Assembly (NCBI RefSeq): GCF_002813295.1
Contig: NZ_PHUE01000001.1
Coordinates: 2,976,001-3,040,000, forward strand
Reading direction: 5' to 3'
Origin: Flavobacterium sp. 5
Lineage (GTDB): Bacteria > Bacteroidota > Bacteroidia > Flavobacteriales > Flavobacteriaceae
Length of the DNA: 64,000 nt
Shown: piece by piece, positions 56,571 through 64,000 of the stretch
Position numbering within the stretch: position 1 is the first letter of the stretch
Layout of the letters: every line of letters starts with the position of its first letter
Notes under the pieces: model-generated
Told to the model about the DNA's origin: nothing
What the model saw: only the letters and a program-made list of their open reading frames with translations
The model's database searches: none
Position numbers and translations under genes: made by a program

Positions 56571-59021
56571 ATGTTAGATATTAAAGATTTTGCAGTTTTT
56601 GAAAATGGACCAAGTTTTGATTTTAAGGGATTTCTACTTAAGATACTAAGTTATTGGAAGTGGTTTCTATTAACAGTAGTAATAGCCTTAATGATTGCCT
56701 ATCAGGTTAATATACGTAAGGAGAAGATTTATAGTATCGAAACTCTGATTTCTGTAAAAGAAGAAACTAATCCACTATTTACCTCAAGTACCAATTTGGT
56801 TTTTAATTGGGGAGGTGCCTCGGACCAAATTCAAACTATTTCGACCACGTTACAATCCAGATCTCACAATGAACTAGTGGTAGATAAATTGCAATTTTAC
56901 ATTGATTATCTAGTGCAAGGTGAATACAATCTCATAGATGCTTATGGTACTGTTCCATTTTATGTAGACATCGATAAAAAGCAAGGGCAATTAGTTGGGA
57001 ATCTTATAGGAATTAAATTTTTAAGTGATAATGAATATGAAATAAGGATTCCTTTTATAGGATCTTCAGTTTCGTTAATTCATTATTCAGACAATAGCTA
57101 CAGTACTACATCTGTTGTTGAAGGAGAATTTATCAAAAGATACAAAGTAGGTGAACCAGTGGTATTGCCTTTTTTGAATTGGAAATTGCAGATAAGAAAC
57201 AATCCTGGATTATATAAAGGGAATGAATACTTTGTTCGATTTAATGATTTTGATGGAACTGTTTCAGTTTATAGAGATGTTAATGTTAAGGCTGATGACA
57301 AAGGAAGTTCTATAATTACTTTGGGAATGCAAGGTACTAACAAAGCAAGAATGGTTGAGTATCTTAATTCTACTGTAAAGATGTTGATGAAGAGACAGTT
57401 AGATGCTAAGAATCAGTTTGCAACCAATACTGTTAATTTTATTGATAGCACACTTATAGCAATGGAATCTCAGTTGAAAAAAACAGGAGACGAGCTAAAA
57501 TTCTTTAGGAAAGATAAGAATATTTATGAGATTGAGGGAGGTGGGCTTGCTTTCTCAGATAAAATACTTGATTTTGACACTAAGAGAGATGTTATAGACA
57601 GGAAAATAACCTATTATAATTCTTTAAAGGCGTATTTAAAAAATAGTGTTGATTATTCAAAATTACCCGCTCCTTCTGTGGCAGGAATTGAGGATCCAAA
57701 TATTGTGGTTAATGTTTCTAAACTAATAGCTCTTTCAACTCAAAGGTCGGAGATGGCTTATGCAGTAAAAAGCGAAAAAATATTTAGAGATTTTGATAAT
57801 CAAATGGAAGCGATCAAGAATGTTTTATTAGAAAATATAGTTACAGCCAAAGCTTCATTGCAATACGATTTAGCAATGATTCAAAGTAAAATTAATGAAG
57901 CCGAAGGTAAGATAAAACGTCTTCCAGATGATCAGCAAGAATTAATTAAAATTCAAAGAAAATACGATTTAAATAATAATATATATAATACTTTTTTGCA
58001 AAAAAGGAGTGAAGCTGATATTGTAAAGGCTGCTAATTTATCTGATATTCATTTTATTGATTCAGCAAAAGATATTGGAGGTGGGCTTATTGGACCAAAA
58101 ACAGGAGTTAATTATATTTTGGCTTTATTTTTAGGACTTTTATTGCCTTTATTGATTATTACAATTCTTTTTTTTATTAATAATACTATTCAGAATCCTG
58201 ATGACATTAATAAATTAACATCTATTCCTTTAATTGGTATTGTTGGAATTAATCCGGATAAAAACAGTTTAGCAGTTTTTGACAAACCAAAATCTGCATT
58301 GTCTGAGTCTTTTAGAGCAGTTCGATCTTCACTACAGTTTTTGTACAAAAAAAATAATGTGGCAGGAGCCAAAACTCTCATGATCACATCATCAGTTAGT
58401 GGTGAAGGAAAAACATTTTGCTCTATAAATATTGCTACAGTATTTGCTTTAAGTGAGAAAAAAACTGTGATTGTGGGATTGGATTTAAGAAAGCCAAAAT
58501 TATCCGAAGAATTTAATTTGACTAATACAATTGGTGTTGTGAATTATTTAATTAAAGATAAAAGTTTGGATGAGATTATAAATCATACTTCTGTTCCCTA
58601 TTTGGATGTGATATTGTCTGGACCAATACCTCCCAATCCATCTGAATTAATTTTAAGCGAAGCTATGAAAGAATTAATAGATGAGCTTAAATCGAAATAT
58701 GATTATATTATTCTCGATACACCTCCAGTTGGTTTGGTGGCTGATTCATTAGAACTGACACAATACTGTGATATTATTTTATATATTGTAAGGCAAAATT
58801 TTACTAAAAAAGAAATGATATCACTATTGAATAATAGAATTAATCGAGAAGAATTGCACCATACGAGTATCATTTTGAATGGATTTGAAAATAAAGCAAA
58901 GTACGGTGGTGGTTATGGTTATGGCTATGGTTATGGAAGTGGGAATTATTCGAATGGCTATCATGAAGTTGAAAAGAAAAAAAGTTTATTACAGAAAATT
59001 GGGGTTAAGAAAAATACTTAG
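56571..59021 (+). CDS. Polysaccharide co-polymerase with tyrosine autokinase, Wzc-like
   Basis: The 816-residue inner-membrane protein controls chain length and export. The first membrane span is at about residues 31-45, the periplasmic coiled coil at about 275-500, and the second span at about 512-535. The cytoplasmic BY-kinase domain has Walker A SSVSGEGKTF near residue 605, Walker A' VIVGLDLRKPKL and Walker B YIILDTPPVG. The C-terminal tail GGGYGYGYGYGSGNYSNGY near residue 780 supplies the autophosphorylated tyrosines. It lies eight bases after the Wza-like gene. Confidence 0.93.
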   Translation: MLDIKDFAVFENGPSFDFKGFLLKILSYWKWFLLTVVIALMIAYQVNIRKEKIYSIETLISVKEETNPLFTSSTNLVFNWGGASDQIQTISTTLQSRSHNELVVDKLQFYIDYLVQGEYNLIDAYGTVPFYVDIDKKQGQLVGNLIGIKFLSDNEYEIRIPFIGSSVSLIHYSDNSYSTTSVVEGEFIKRYKVGEPVVLPFLNWKLQIRNNPGLYKGNEYFVRFNDFDGTVSVYRDVNVKADDKGSSIITLGMQGTNKARMVEYLNSTVKMLMKRQLDAKNQFATNTVNFIDSTLIAMESQLKKTGDELKFFRKDKNIYEIEGGGLAFSDKILDFDTKRDVIDRKITYYNSLKAYLKNSVDYSKLPAPSVAGIEDPNIVVNVSKLIALSTQRSEMAYAVKSEKIFRDFDNQMEAIKNVLLENIVTAKASLQYDLAMIQSKINEAEGKIKRLPDDQQELIKIQRKYDLNNNIYNTFLQKRSEADIVKAANLSDIHFIDSAKDIGGGLIGPKTGVNYILALFLGLLLPLLIITILFFINNTIQNPDDINKLTSIPLIGIVGINPDKNSLAVFDKPKSALSESFRAVRSSLQFLYKKNNVAGAKTLMITSSVSGEGKTFCSINIATVFALSEKKTVIVGLDLRKPKLSEEFNLTNTIGVVNYLIKDKSLDEIINHTSVPYLDVILSGPIPPNPSELILSEAMKELIDELKSKYDYIILDTPPVGLVADSLELTQYCDIILYIVRQNFTKKEMISLLNNRINREELHHTSIILNGFENKAKYGGGYGYGYGYGSGNYSNGYHEVEKKKSLLQKIGVKKNT

Positions 59022-59045
59022 CACTGGATTTTAAAAAAATAAAGA

Positions 59046-60032
59046 ATGGATAAAAATAGCAGTAAAACAATTCTAATAACAGGTGGGGCTGGATTTATTG
59101 GATCTAACCTATGTGAATATTTTTTATCCAAAAAATACAATGTTGTCTGTTTGGACAATTTTGTGACAGGTCATCGTTATAATTTGAAGGACTTTCTTAA
59201 CAACGATAATTTTAATTTAATTGAAGGAGATATACGAAATTTAGAAACTTGTATGTTAGCAGTTCGTGGAGTGGATTATGTGTTACATCAAGCTGCACTT
59301 GGATCTGTTCCGAGATCCATAAATGACCCAATTACTACAAACGAAGTTAATGTTTCAGGCTTTTTGAATATGTTGATAGCATCAAGAGATGCTAATGTGA
59401 AACGCTTTGTTTATGCTGCAAGTTCTTCTACGTATGGTGATTCTATTGAATTGCCAAAAGTAGAAGAAGTTATAGGAAAACCACTTTCTCCCTATGCAAT
59501 TACAAAGTATGTTAACGAATTATATGCCGAAATTTTCAGTAAAACATATGGGTTGGAAACAATCGGATTGCGTTACTTTAATGTGTTTGGTCGCAAACAA
59601 GATCCTAATGGAGCTTATGCAGCGGTGATTCCAAAATTTGTAATGCAATTGATGCAACATGAAAGCCCAATAATAAATGGGGATGGGAATTATTCGAGAG
59701 ATTTTACTTATATCGATAATGTAATTCAGATGAATGAATTGGCAATGATTACCGAAAAAGCAGAGGCAATAAACACAGTTTATAATACAGCGTACGGAGA
59801 TCGTAATACATTAAATGATTTGGTTGGTTATTTGAAAACTTTTTTGTCCGAATATGATTCAGAGATTGGGAAAGTAGAAATTCAATATGGTCCTAATAGA
59901 ATGGGGGATATACCTCATTCGTTAGCTAGTATTGATAAAGCCAAAACTATTTTAGGGTATAAGCCTAAGTTTTCTTTGCAGGAAGGCTTAAAGGAAGCGG
60001 TGGGATGGTATTGGGAAAGTCTTAAGAAATAA
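59046..60032 (+). CDS. UDP-N-acetylglucosamine 4-epimerase-like SDR (WbpP/TviC type)
   Basis: A 328-residue extended short-chain dehydrogenase. The NAD loop GGAGFIG is at 13-19 and the catalytic pair Y150 and K154 is in SPYAITK. SSST near 127-130 supplies the serine. Segments such as RYFNVFGRKQDPNGAYAAVIPKF resemble the WbpP/TviC group, which interconverts UDP-GlcNAc and UDP-GalNAc or the corresponding uronic acids. It is followed 25 bases later by a UDP-glucose dehydrogenase; the TviB-like dehydrogenase at 61759 is its natural partner. Substrate is inferred. Confidence 0.85.
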   Translation: MDKNSSKTILITGGAGFIGSNLCEYFLSKKYNVVCLDNFVTGHRYNLKDFLNNDNFNLIEGDIRNLETCMLAVRGVDYVLHQAALGSVPRSINDPITTNEVNVSGFLNMLIASRDANVKRFVYAASSSTYGDSIELPKVEEVIGKPLSPYAITKYVNELYAEIFSKTYGLETIGLRYFNVFGRKQDPNGAYAAVIPKFVMQLMQHESPIINGDGNYSRDFTYIDNVIQMNELAMITEKAEAINTVYNTAYGDRNTLNDLVGYLKTFLSEYDSEIGKVEIQYGPNRMGDIPHSLASIDKAKTILGYKPKFSLQEGLKEAVGWYWESLKK

Positions 60033-60057
60033 AGAATAGAAATTAAAGAATAGAAAT

Positions 60058-61449
60058 ATGAAAATCACAAAAATTTGTTGCATCGGAGCAGGTTATGTTG
60101 GAGGACCAACTATGGCTGTTATTGCGCAAAAATGCCCTCACATTCAAGTGACAGTAGTGGATTTAAATGCGGAAAGAATTGCTGCATGGAATGATAAAAA
60201 TACTGATAATATTCCAATTTATGAACCAGGATTAAGTGCTATTGTTGCTGAAGCTAGAGGAAGAAACTTGTTTTTTTCAACCGAAGTTGATAAAGCAATT
60301 GACGAAGCTCAAATCATTTTCATATCTGTAAATACGCCTACAAAAACGTATGGTAAAGGAAAAGGAATGGCAGCTGATTTAAAATATATTGAATTGTGCG
60401 CAAGACAAATTGCTAAAGTTTCTAAAGATAATAAGATTGTTGTTGAAAAATCAACTTTGCCAGTTCGTACTGCCGAAGCAATTAAAAGCATTCTTGATAC
60501 TACAGGGAACGGAGTTCAGTTTCAAATTCTTTCAAATCCTGAGTTTCTTGCAGAGGGAACTGCTGTTGAGGATTTATTGAATCCTGATAGAATATTAATT
60601 GGAGGAGATGTTTCGGTTGAAGGACAAAAAGCAATTCAAGCTTTGGTTGATGTGTATTCGAACTGGGTTAATCCTGAAAAAATATTGACGACTAATGTTT
60701 GGTCATCTGAGTTGTCAAAATTGACTGCTAATGCTTTTTTGGCTCAAAGAATATCATCTATTAATGCGATGTCTGAATTATGTGAAAAAACTGGAGCAGA
60801 CGTTAATGAAGTTGCTAGGGCGATTGGGATGGATAGTCGTATCGGATCTAAATTTCTTAAAGCTTCAGTTGGATTTGGAGGTTCTTGTTTTCAAAAAGAT
60901 ATTTTGAATTTGGTTTACATTGCAAAATCTTATGGTTTGAATGAAGTGGCTGATTATTGGGAGCAGGTAATTATTCTAAACGACCATCAAAAACGTCGTT
61001 TTTCTAATAATATAGTACAAACTCTTTATAATACGGTTGCAGATAAAAAAATTACATTTTTGGGTTGGGCATTCAAGAAAGATACCAATGACACTAGAGA
61101 ATCTGCGGCTATATATATTGCAGATGATTTAATTAATGAACAAGCAAAAATTGCGGTCTATGATCCTAAGGTTTCAAGAAAGAAAGTATTAGCAGACTTA
61201 GATTATTTAGAAACGAGAACTTCCGAGGAAAATGTAAATAGTATAATCACTTTTGAAGACCCATATAAGTCTTGCGAAAAAGCTCATGCCATTGCAGTAC
61301 TTACTGAGTGGGATGAATTTGTGGAATATGACTGGCAAAGAATATATGATAGCATGCAAAAACCTGCGTTCATTTTTGATGGAAGAAATATATTAGACAA
61401 ATTTAAATTAGAAAAAATAGGTTTTGTTTATCAGGCGATCGGTTCGTAG
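60058..61449 (+). CDS. UDP-glucose 6-dehydrogenase
   Basis: The enzyme oxidises UDP-glucose to UDP-glucuronate. The NAD-binding motif [16 protein letters not shown] is at residues 8-23. The catalytic cysteine C277 is in [10 protein letters not shown]. The central helix region [34 protein letters not shown] and the UDP-binding C-terminal domain follow. The 463-residue length and the insert after the NAD domain resemble the animal-type branch of the family, also common in Bacteroidota. A terminator hairpin follows at 61500, ending this first transcript unit. Confidence 0.93.
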   Translation: MKITKICCIGAGYVGGPTMAVIAQKCPHIQVTVVDLNAERIAAWNDKNTDNIPIYEPGLSAIVAEARGRNLFFSTEVDKAIDEAQIIFISVNTPTKTYGKGKGMAADLKYIELCARQIAKVSKDNKIVVEKSTLPVRTAEAIKSILDTTGNGVQFQILSNPEFLAEGTAVEDLLNPDRILIGGDVSVEGQKAIQALVDVYSNWVNPEKILTTNVWSSELSKLTANAFLAQRISSINAMSELCEKTGADVNEVARAIGMDSRIGSKFLKASVGFGGSCFQKDILNLVYIAKSYGLNEVADYWEQVIILNDHQKRRFSNNIVQTLYNTVADKKITFLGWAFKKDTNDTRESAAIYIADDLINEQAKIAVYDPKVSRKKVLADLDYLETRTSEENVNSIITFEDPYKSCEKAHAIAVLTEWDEFVEYDWQRIYDSMQKPAFIFDGRNILDKFKLEKIGFVYQAIGS

Positions 61450-61499
61450 TTTTTACATGTTTTTTCTGTTTAAAATAAATATTTGATATTAAATATGGC

Positions 61500-61520
61500 A
61501 TCACTATAAATAGTGATTTT
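61500..61520 (+). terminator. Probable terminator after UDP-glucose dehydrogenase
   Basis: ATCACTA pairs with TAGTGAT around TAAA and is followed by TTTT. It lies 50 bases after the stop. Confidence 0.6.
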
Positions 61521-61543
61521 TCACCTTAATAAGTGATTTTTGA

Positions 61544-61598
61544 AAAAGATTTTTACTGACTACTAGTCGCTTAGACTTTTGGTTTGTAAAAATCTTTT
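61544..61598. repeat. 13-bp perfect inverted repeat in the intergenic region
   Basis: AAAAGATTTTTAC at 61544-61556 is an exact inverted copy of GTAAAAATCTTTT at 61586-61598, with a 29-base loop. It lies between the terminator and the likely promoter of the TviB-like gene. It may be a second terminator or a regulatory structure. Confidence 0.6.
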
Positions 61599-61681
61599 GT
61601 TGGTTTTATAGGTGATTTTTTTTTGAGAAAATTGGTTGCTTATTTTTACTATATTTGCGTGCTTAATTTAGGAGGGAAATT

Positions 61682-61762
61682 ATGTTTATATTTAAAACAC
61701 TACTCTCTGATTATAATTTCGATAATTGGAATTTTAAAACCAACAATAGTTTAAGAAATTGA
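61682..61762 (+). CDS. Possible 26-residue leader peptide coupled to the TviB-like gene
   Basis: The ORF begins with ATG seven to eight bases after a GGAGGG, an unusually good Shine-Dalgarno sequence for this phylum. It encodes [20 protein letters not shown] plus six residues. Its TGA (61760-61762) overlaps the TTG start (61759-61761) of the next gene. That arrangement would let terminating ribosomes restart on the weak TTG. No homologue is recognised. An alternative is that it is not translated and the Shine-Dalgarno match is chance. Confidence 0.45.
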   Translation: MFIFKTLLSDYNFDNWNFKTNNSLRN

Positions 61763-63042
61763 ATAAAGATATAAAAATTGCAGTAATAGGATTGGGCTAT
61801 GTTGGTTTGCCTTTGGCTAGACTGTTTGCTACTCAATTTTCAGTTGTAGGGTTTGATATCAATCTTTCAAGGGTTGAAGCATTACAATCTGGTGTAGATA
61901 GTACTTTAGAAATAGATAGTGAAACTTTACAAAAGGTTTTAATTGAAAAAGAGGCTAGTGAAAACGGTTTATATTGTACTTCAGAAATAGGAGATATAGC
62001 CAATTGTAATTATTTTATTGTTACAGTACCAACACCTGTTGATAAAAATAATCGCCCAGATTTAACTCCATTATATAAATCTAGCGAAACAGTTGGTTCT
62101 GTTTTAAAAAGAGGAGATATTGTTATTTATGAGTCTACAGTATATCCTGGGGTTACAGAGGAGGAATGTGTGCCGGTTTTAGAGAGAATCTCGGGGTTGC
62201 GGTTCAATGTTGATTTTTTTGCGGGTTATTCACCAGAACGAATCAATCCAGGAGATAAAGAGCATACTGTTGATAAAATATTAAAAATCACTTCTGGTTC
62301 AACTCCTGAAATTGGACAAAAAGTGAATGAATTGTATCAATCAGTAATTGTTGCAGGAACTCATCTTGCCCCTTCTATAAAGGTGGCAGAAGCTGCAAAA
62401 GTTATCGAAAATTCTCAACGAGATATTAATATTGCATTTGTCAATGAATTAGCCAAAATCTTTAATCTTTTAGATATAGATACTGCTGCTGTTCTTAAAG
62501 CTGCGGGAACTAAATGGAATTTTTTACCTTTTAAACCTGGTTTGGTAGGAGGGCATTGTATAGGTGTTGATCCGTATTATTTGGCGCAAAAAGCCCAAGA
62601 AAAAGGATACCATCCAGAAATAATATTAGCAGGTCGGCGTTTGAATGATAGTATGGGTGAATACGTAGCTTCGCAAGTAGTAAAGCTAATGATAAAACGT
62701 GGAATAACGATTAATGGTGCTAGTTTGTTGATGTTGGGTATTACTTTTAAAGAGAATTGTCCAGATGTTCGTAATACTAAAATTGTAGATGTTATTAAGG
62801 CATTTGAGGATTATGGAATTCTAATAACTACGTATGATCCTTGGGCAAATCCAGCCGAAGTGAAACATGAGTATGGTTTGATAACTGTAAATGAGAAACC
62901 AGATGTTGTTTTCGATGCCGTAGTTTTAGGTGTTGCACATTCCGATTTCTTGAATTTAGATATTCATTCGTTAAGAAGAACTCATAGTGTACTTTATGAT
63001 GTTAAGGGAGTCTTAAGAGATGGAGTAGATGGAAGACTTTAA
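61759..63042 (+). CDS. UDP-N-acetyl hexosamine dehydrogenase, TviB/WbpO type
   Basis: A 427-residue nucleotide-sugar dehydrogenase. The NAD motif [17 protein letters not shown] is at residues 8-24 and the catalytic cysteine C267 is in [16 protein letters not shown]. The sequence [21 protein letters not shown] resembles the TviB/WbpO group that oxidises UDP-GlcNAc or UDP-GalNAc to the uronic acid. The start is a TTG: an in-frame stop lies at 61747 and no ATG lies between. The TTG overlaps the stop of a short leader ORF. The 4-epimerase at 59046 is the likely pathway partner. Confidence 0.9.
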   Translation: MNKDIKIAVIGLGYVGLPLARLFATQFSVVGFDINLSRVEALQSGVDSTLEIDSETLQKVLIEKEASENGLYCTSEIGDIANCNYFIVTVPTPVDKNNRPDLTPLYKSSETVGSVLKRGDIVIYESTVYPGVTEEECVPVLERISGLRFNVDFFAGYSPERINPGDKEHTVDKILKITSGSTPEIGQKVNELYQSVIVAGTHLAPSIKVAEAAKVIENSQRDINIAFVNELAKIFNLLDIDTAAVLKAAGTKWNFLPFKPGLVGGHCIGVDPYYLAQKAQEKGYHPEIILAGRRLNDSMGEYVASQVVKLMIKRGITINGASLLMLGITFKENCPDVRNTKIVDVIKAFEDYGILITTYDPWANPAEVKHEYGLITVNEKPDVVFDAVVLGVAHSDFLNLDIHSLRRTHSVLYDVKGVLRDGVDGRL

Positions 63043-63081
63043 TAGAATGAAAGTAGAATTTTAAAATATAATAAGAAGAAA

Positions 63082-64000
63082 ATGAAAAAGATACTTATTA
63101 CAGGAGGTGCTGGATTTATTGGTTCGCATGTTGTAAGACGATTTGTTACAACCTATCCTAATTATCAAATTTTTAATTTGGATGCATTAACTTATGCAGG
63201 GAATTTAGAAAACATTAAAGATATCGAAAATGAATCTAATTATACTTTTGTAAAAGGAGATATCACTGACGAAAATTTTATAAATAATTTGTTTCAAGAG
63301 CAACAGTTTGATGGTGTGATTCATTTGGCAGCGGAGTCCCATGTTGACCGTTCAATTGAAGATCCTTTGGCTTTTGTGAAAACAAATGTAATTGGGACAA
63401 TGAATTTGTTGAATGCTGCCAAAAAGCAGTGGCTAGGAAATTTTGAAGGAAAACGTTTTTACCATGTAAGTACAGATGAAGTTTATGGGTCACTTGGAGT
63501 TACTGGGTTGTTTACAGAAACTACAGCTTATGATCCTAATTCGCCTTATTCTGCATCCAAGGCCAGTTCAGATCATTTTGTGCGTGCCTATGGTGAGACT
63601 TATGGGTTACCTTATGTAATAACGAATTGTTCAAATAATTATGGGCCTTACCATTTTCCAGAAAAATTAATTCCATTGTTTATTAATAATATCATTAATA
63701 ATAAACCGTTACCAGTTTATGGTGATGGAAATTATACTAGAGATTGGTTGTTTGTGAAAGATCATGCTGTAGCAATTGATTTAGTTTATCATGATGGAAA
63801 GAATCATGAGACTTATAATATAGGAGGTTTTAACGAATGGAAAAATATAGATTTAGTAAAGGTTTTGTGTCAAATTATGGATGAAAAATTAGGCAGAATA
63901 AAAGGAGAATCTGCTCAATTGATTACGTATGTGAAAGACAGACCAGGCCATGATTTGCGCTATGCAATTGATGCCTCAAAAATAAATACTCAGTTGGGAT
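63082..64000 (+). CDS. rfbB: dTDP-glucose 4,6-dehydratase, C-terminus outside the window
   Basis: The enzyme makes dTDP-4-keto-6-deoxyglucose, the precursor of rhamnose and other deoxy sugars. The first 306 residues are present. The NAD loop GGAGFIG is at 8-14, catalytic TDE at 131-133, and Y156 with K160 in SPYSASK. NCSNNYGPYHFPEKLIPLFI and the C-terminal region VKDRPGHDLRYAIDASKI also match. The gene begins 39 bases after the TviB-like dehydrogenase and runs off the right edge. Further rml genes are expected beyond it. Confidence 0.95.
   Translation, partial: MKKILITGGAGFIGSHVVRRFVTTYPNYQIFNLDALTYAGNLENIKDIENESNYTFVKGDITDENFINNLFQEQQFDGVIHLAAESHVDRSIEDPLAFVKTNVIGTMNLLNAAKKQWLGNFEGKRFYHVSTDEVYGSLGVTGLFTETTAYDPNSPYSASKASSDHFVRAYGETYGLPYVITNCSNNYGPYHFPEKLIPLFINNIINNKPLPVYGDGNYTRDWLFVKDHAVAIDLVYHDGKNHETYNIGGFNEWKNIDLVKVLCQIMDEKLGRIKGESAQLITYVKDRPGHDLRYAIDASKINTQLG

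Larger units (their letters stand above)
61450..61681. other. Gap before the TviB-like gene
   Basis: The gap holds a terminator (61500-61520), a 13-bp inverted repeat (61544-61598) and a -7-like box TATATTTG at 61650-61657. TTTG at 61622-61625 lies 24 bases upstream of that box. AGGAGGG at 61671-61677 then precedes a short leader ORF. Transcription of the downstream genes probably starts afresh here. Confidence 0.5.

Noticed and set aside
61682..61762. Leader ORF as the broken N-terminus of the TviB-like dehydrogenase
   Set aside because: The dehydrogenase already has a full family N-terminus beginning at the TTG, so a frameshifted extension is not needed.

Overview
The window is about 64 kb of an AT-rich genome (estimated by eye at roughly one third G+C). 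It belongs to a member of the Bacteroidota, most likely Flavobacterium or a close relative. The support is: two SusC/SusD outer-membrane uptake pairs; promoters of the flavobacterial TTG / TAnnTTTG type; start codons mostly without Shine-Dalgarno sequences; citrulline hydrolase CtlX; a DUF2384/RES toxin-antitoxin pair; zinc-free S14 and a cysteine-poor L36; and interspersed hairpin repeats of a kind I remember from Flavobacterium. No rRNA, tRNA, CRISPR array, prophage or intact insertion sequence was seen.

Layout. 1-6.2 kb: purine and housekeeping genes (partial purK, a small helical protein, hpt, adk, a CNNM/CorC-like membrane protein, obg), then a gene-poor stretch with a REPIN-like inverted repeat and a small conserved hypothetical gene. 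6.2-6.65 kb: a convergent spacer with a strong terminator, a 22-bp-period tandem array and a dispersed repeat. 6.65-17.4 kb: envelope and DNA-maintenance genes (glycosyltransferase plus LpxH-like phosphoesterase, TPR protein, Mpl ligase, RadC, Xre/RES toxin-antitoxin, YjjG nucleotidase, RarA, rhomboid protease, RlmB). 17.4-28 kb: two SusCD pairs on the minus strand, separated by a 1.2-kb stretch in which I see no gene, followed by an Omp85-like protein to 29.9 kb.

30.1-47.3 kb is the ribosomal supercluster: rpsL-rpsG-fusA-rpsJ, then the S10, spc and alpha gene sets in nearly canonical order through rpoA and rplQ. Promoters are visible before rpsL and rplC. Two structured spacers lie inside the cluster, before rpsH and before rpsD, and are candidates for attenuation or ribosomal-protein feedback. 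47.5-55.7 kb holds metabolic genes (carA, eno, gltA, a tandem pair of pentein-fold arginine/citrulline-type hydrolases, marC, a CoA-binding protein, recR). From 55.7 kb to the end runs a capsule/exopolysaccharide locus: Wza-like export lipoprotein, Wzc-like tyrosine autokinase, UDP-HexNAc 4-epimerase, UDP-glucose dehydrogenase, TviB/WbpO-type UDP-HexNAc dehydrogenase and dTDP-glucose 4,6-dehydratase, which predicts a polymer containing uronic-acid and deoxy sugars.

Most of the window is conserved core genome. The least explained items are non-coding or very short: the 22-bp tandem array, the REPIN-like element, the three dispersed hairpin repeats, an operator-like palindrome straddling the toxin-antitoxin promoter, near-identical 5' ends of the two susC genes, and a 26-codon leader ORF with a strong Shine-Dalgarno sequence whose stop overlaps the TTG start of the TviB-like gene. 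I did not find a wholly new multi-gene system, and the window gives no direct evidence for one.
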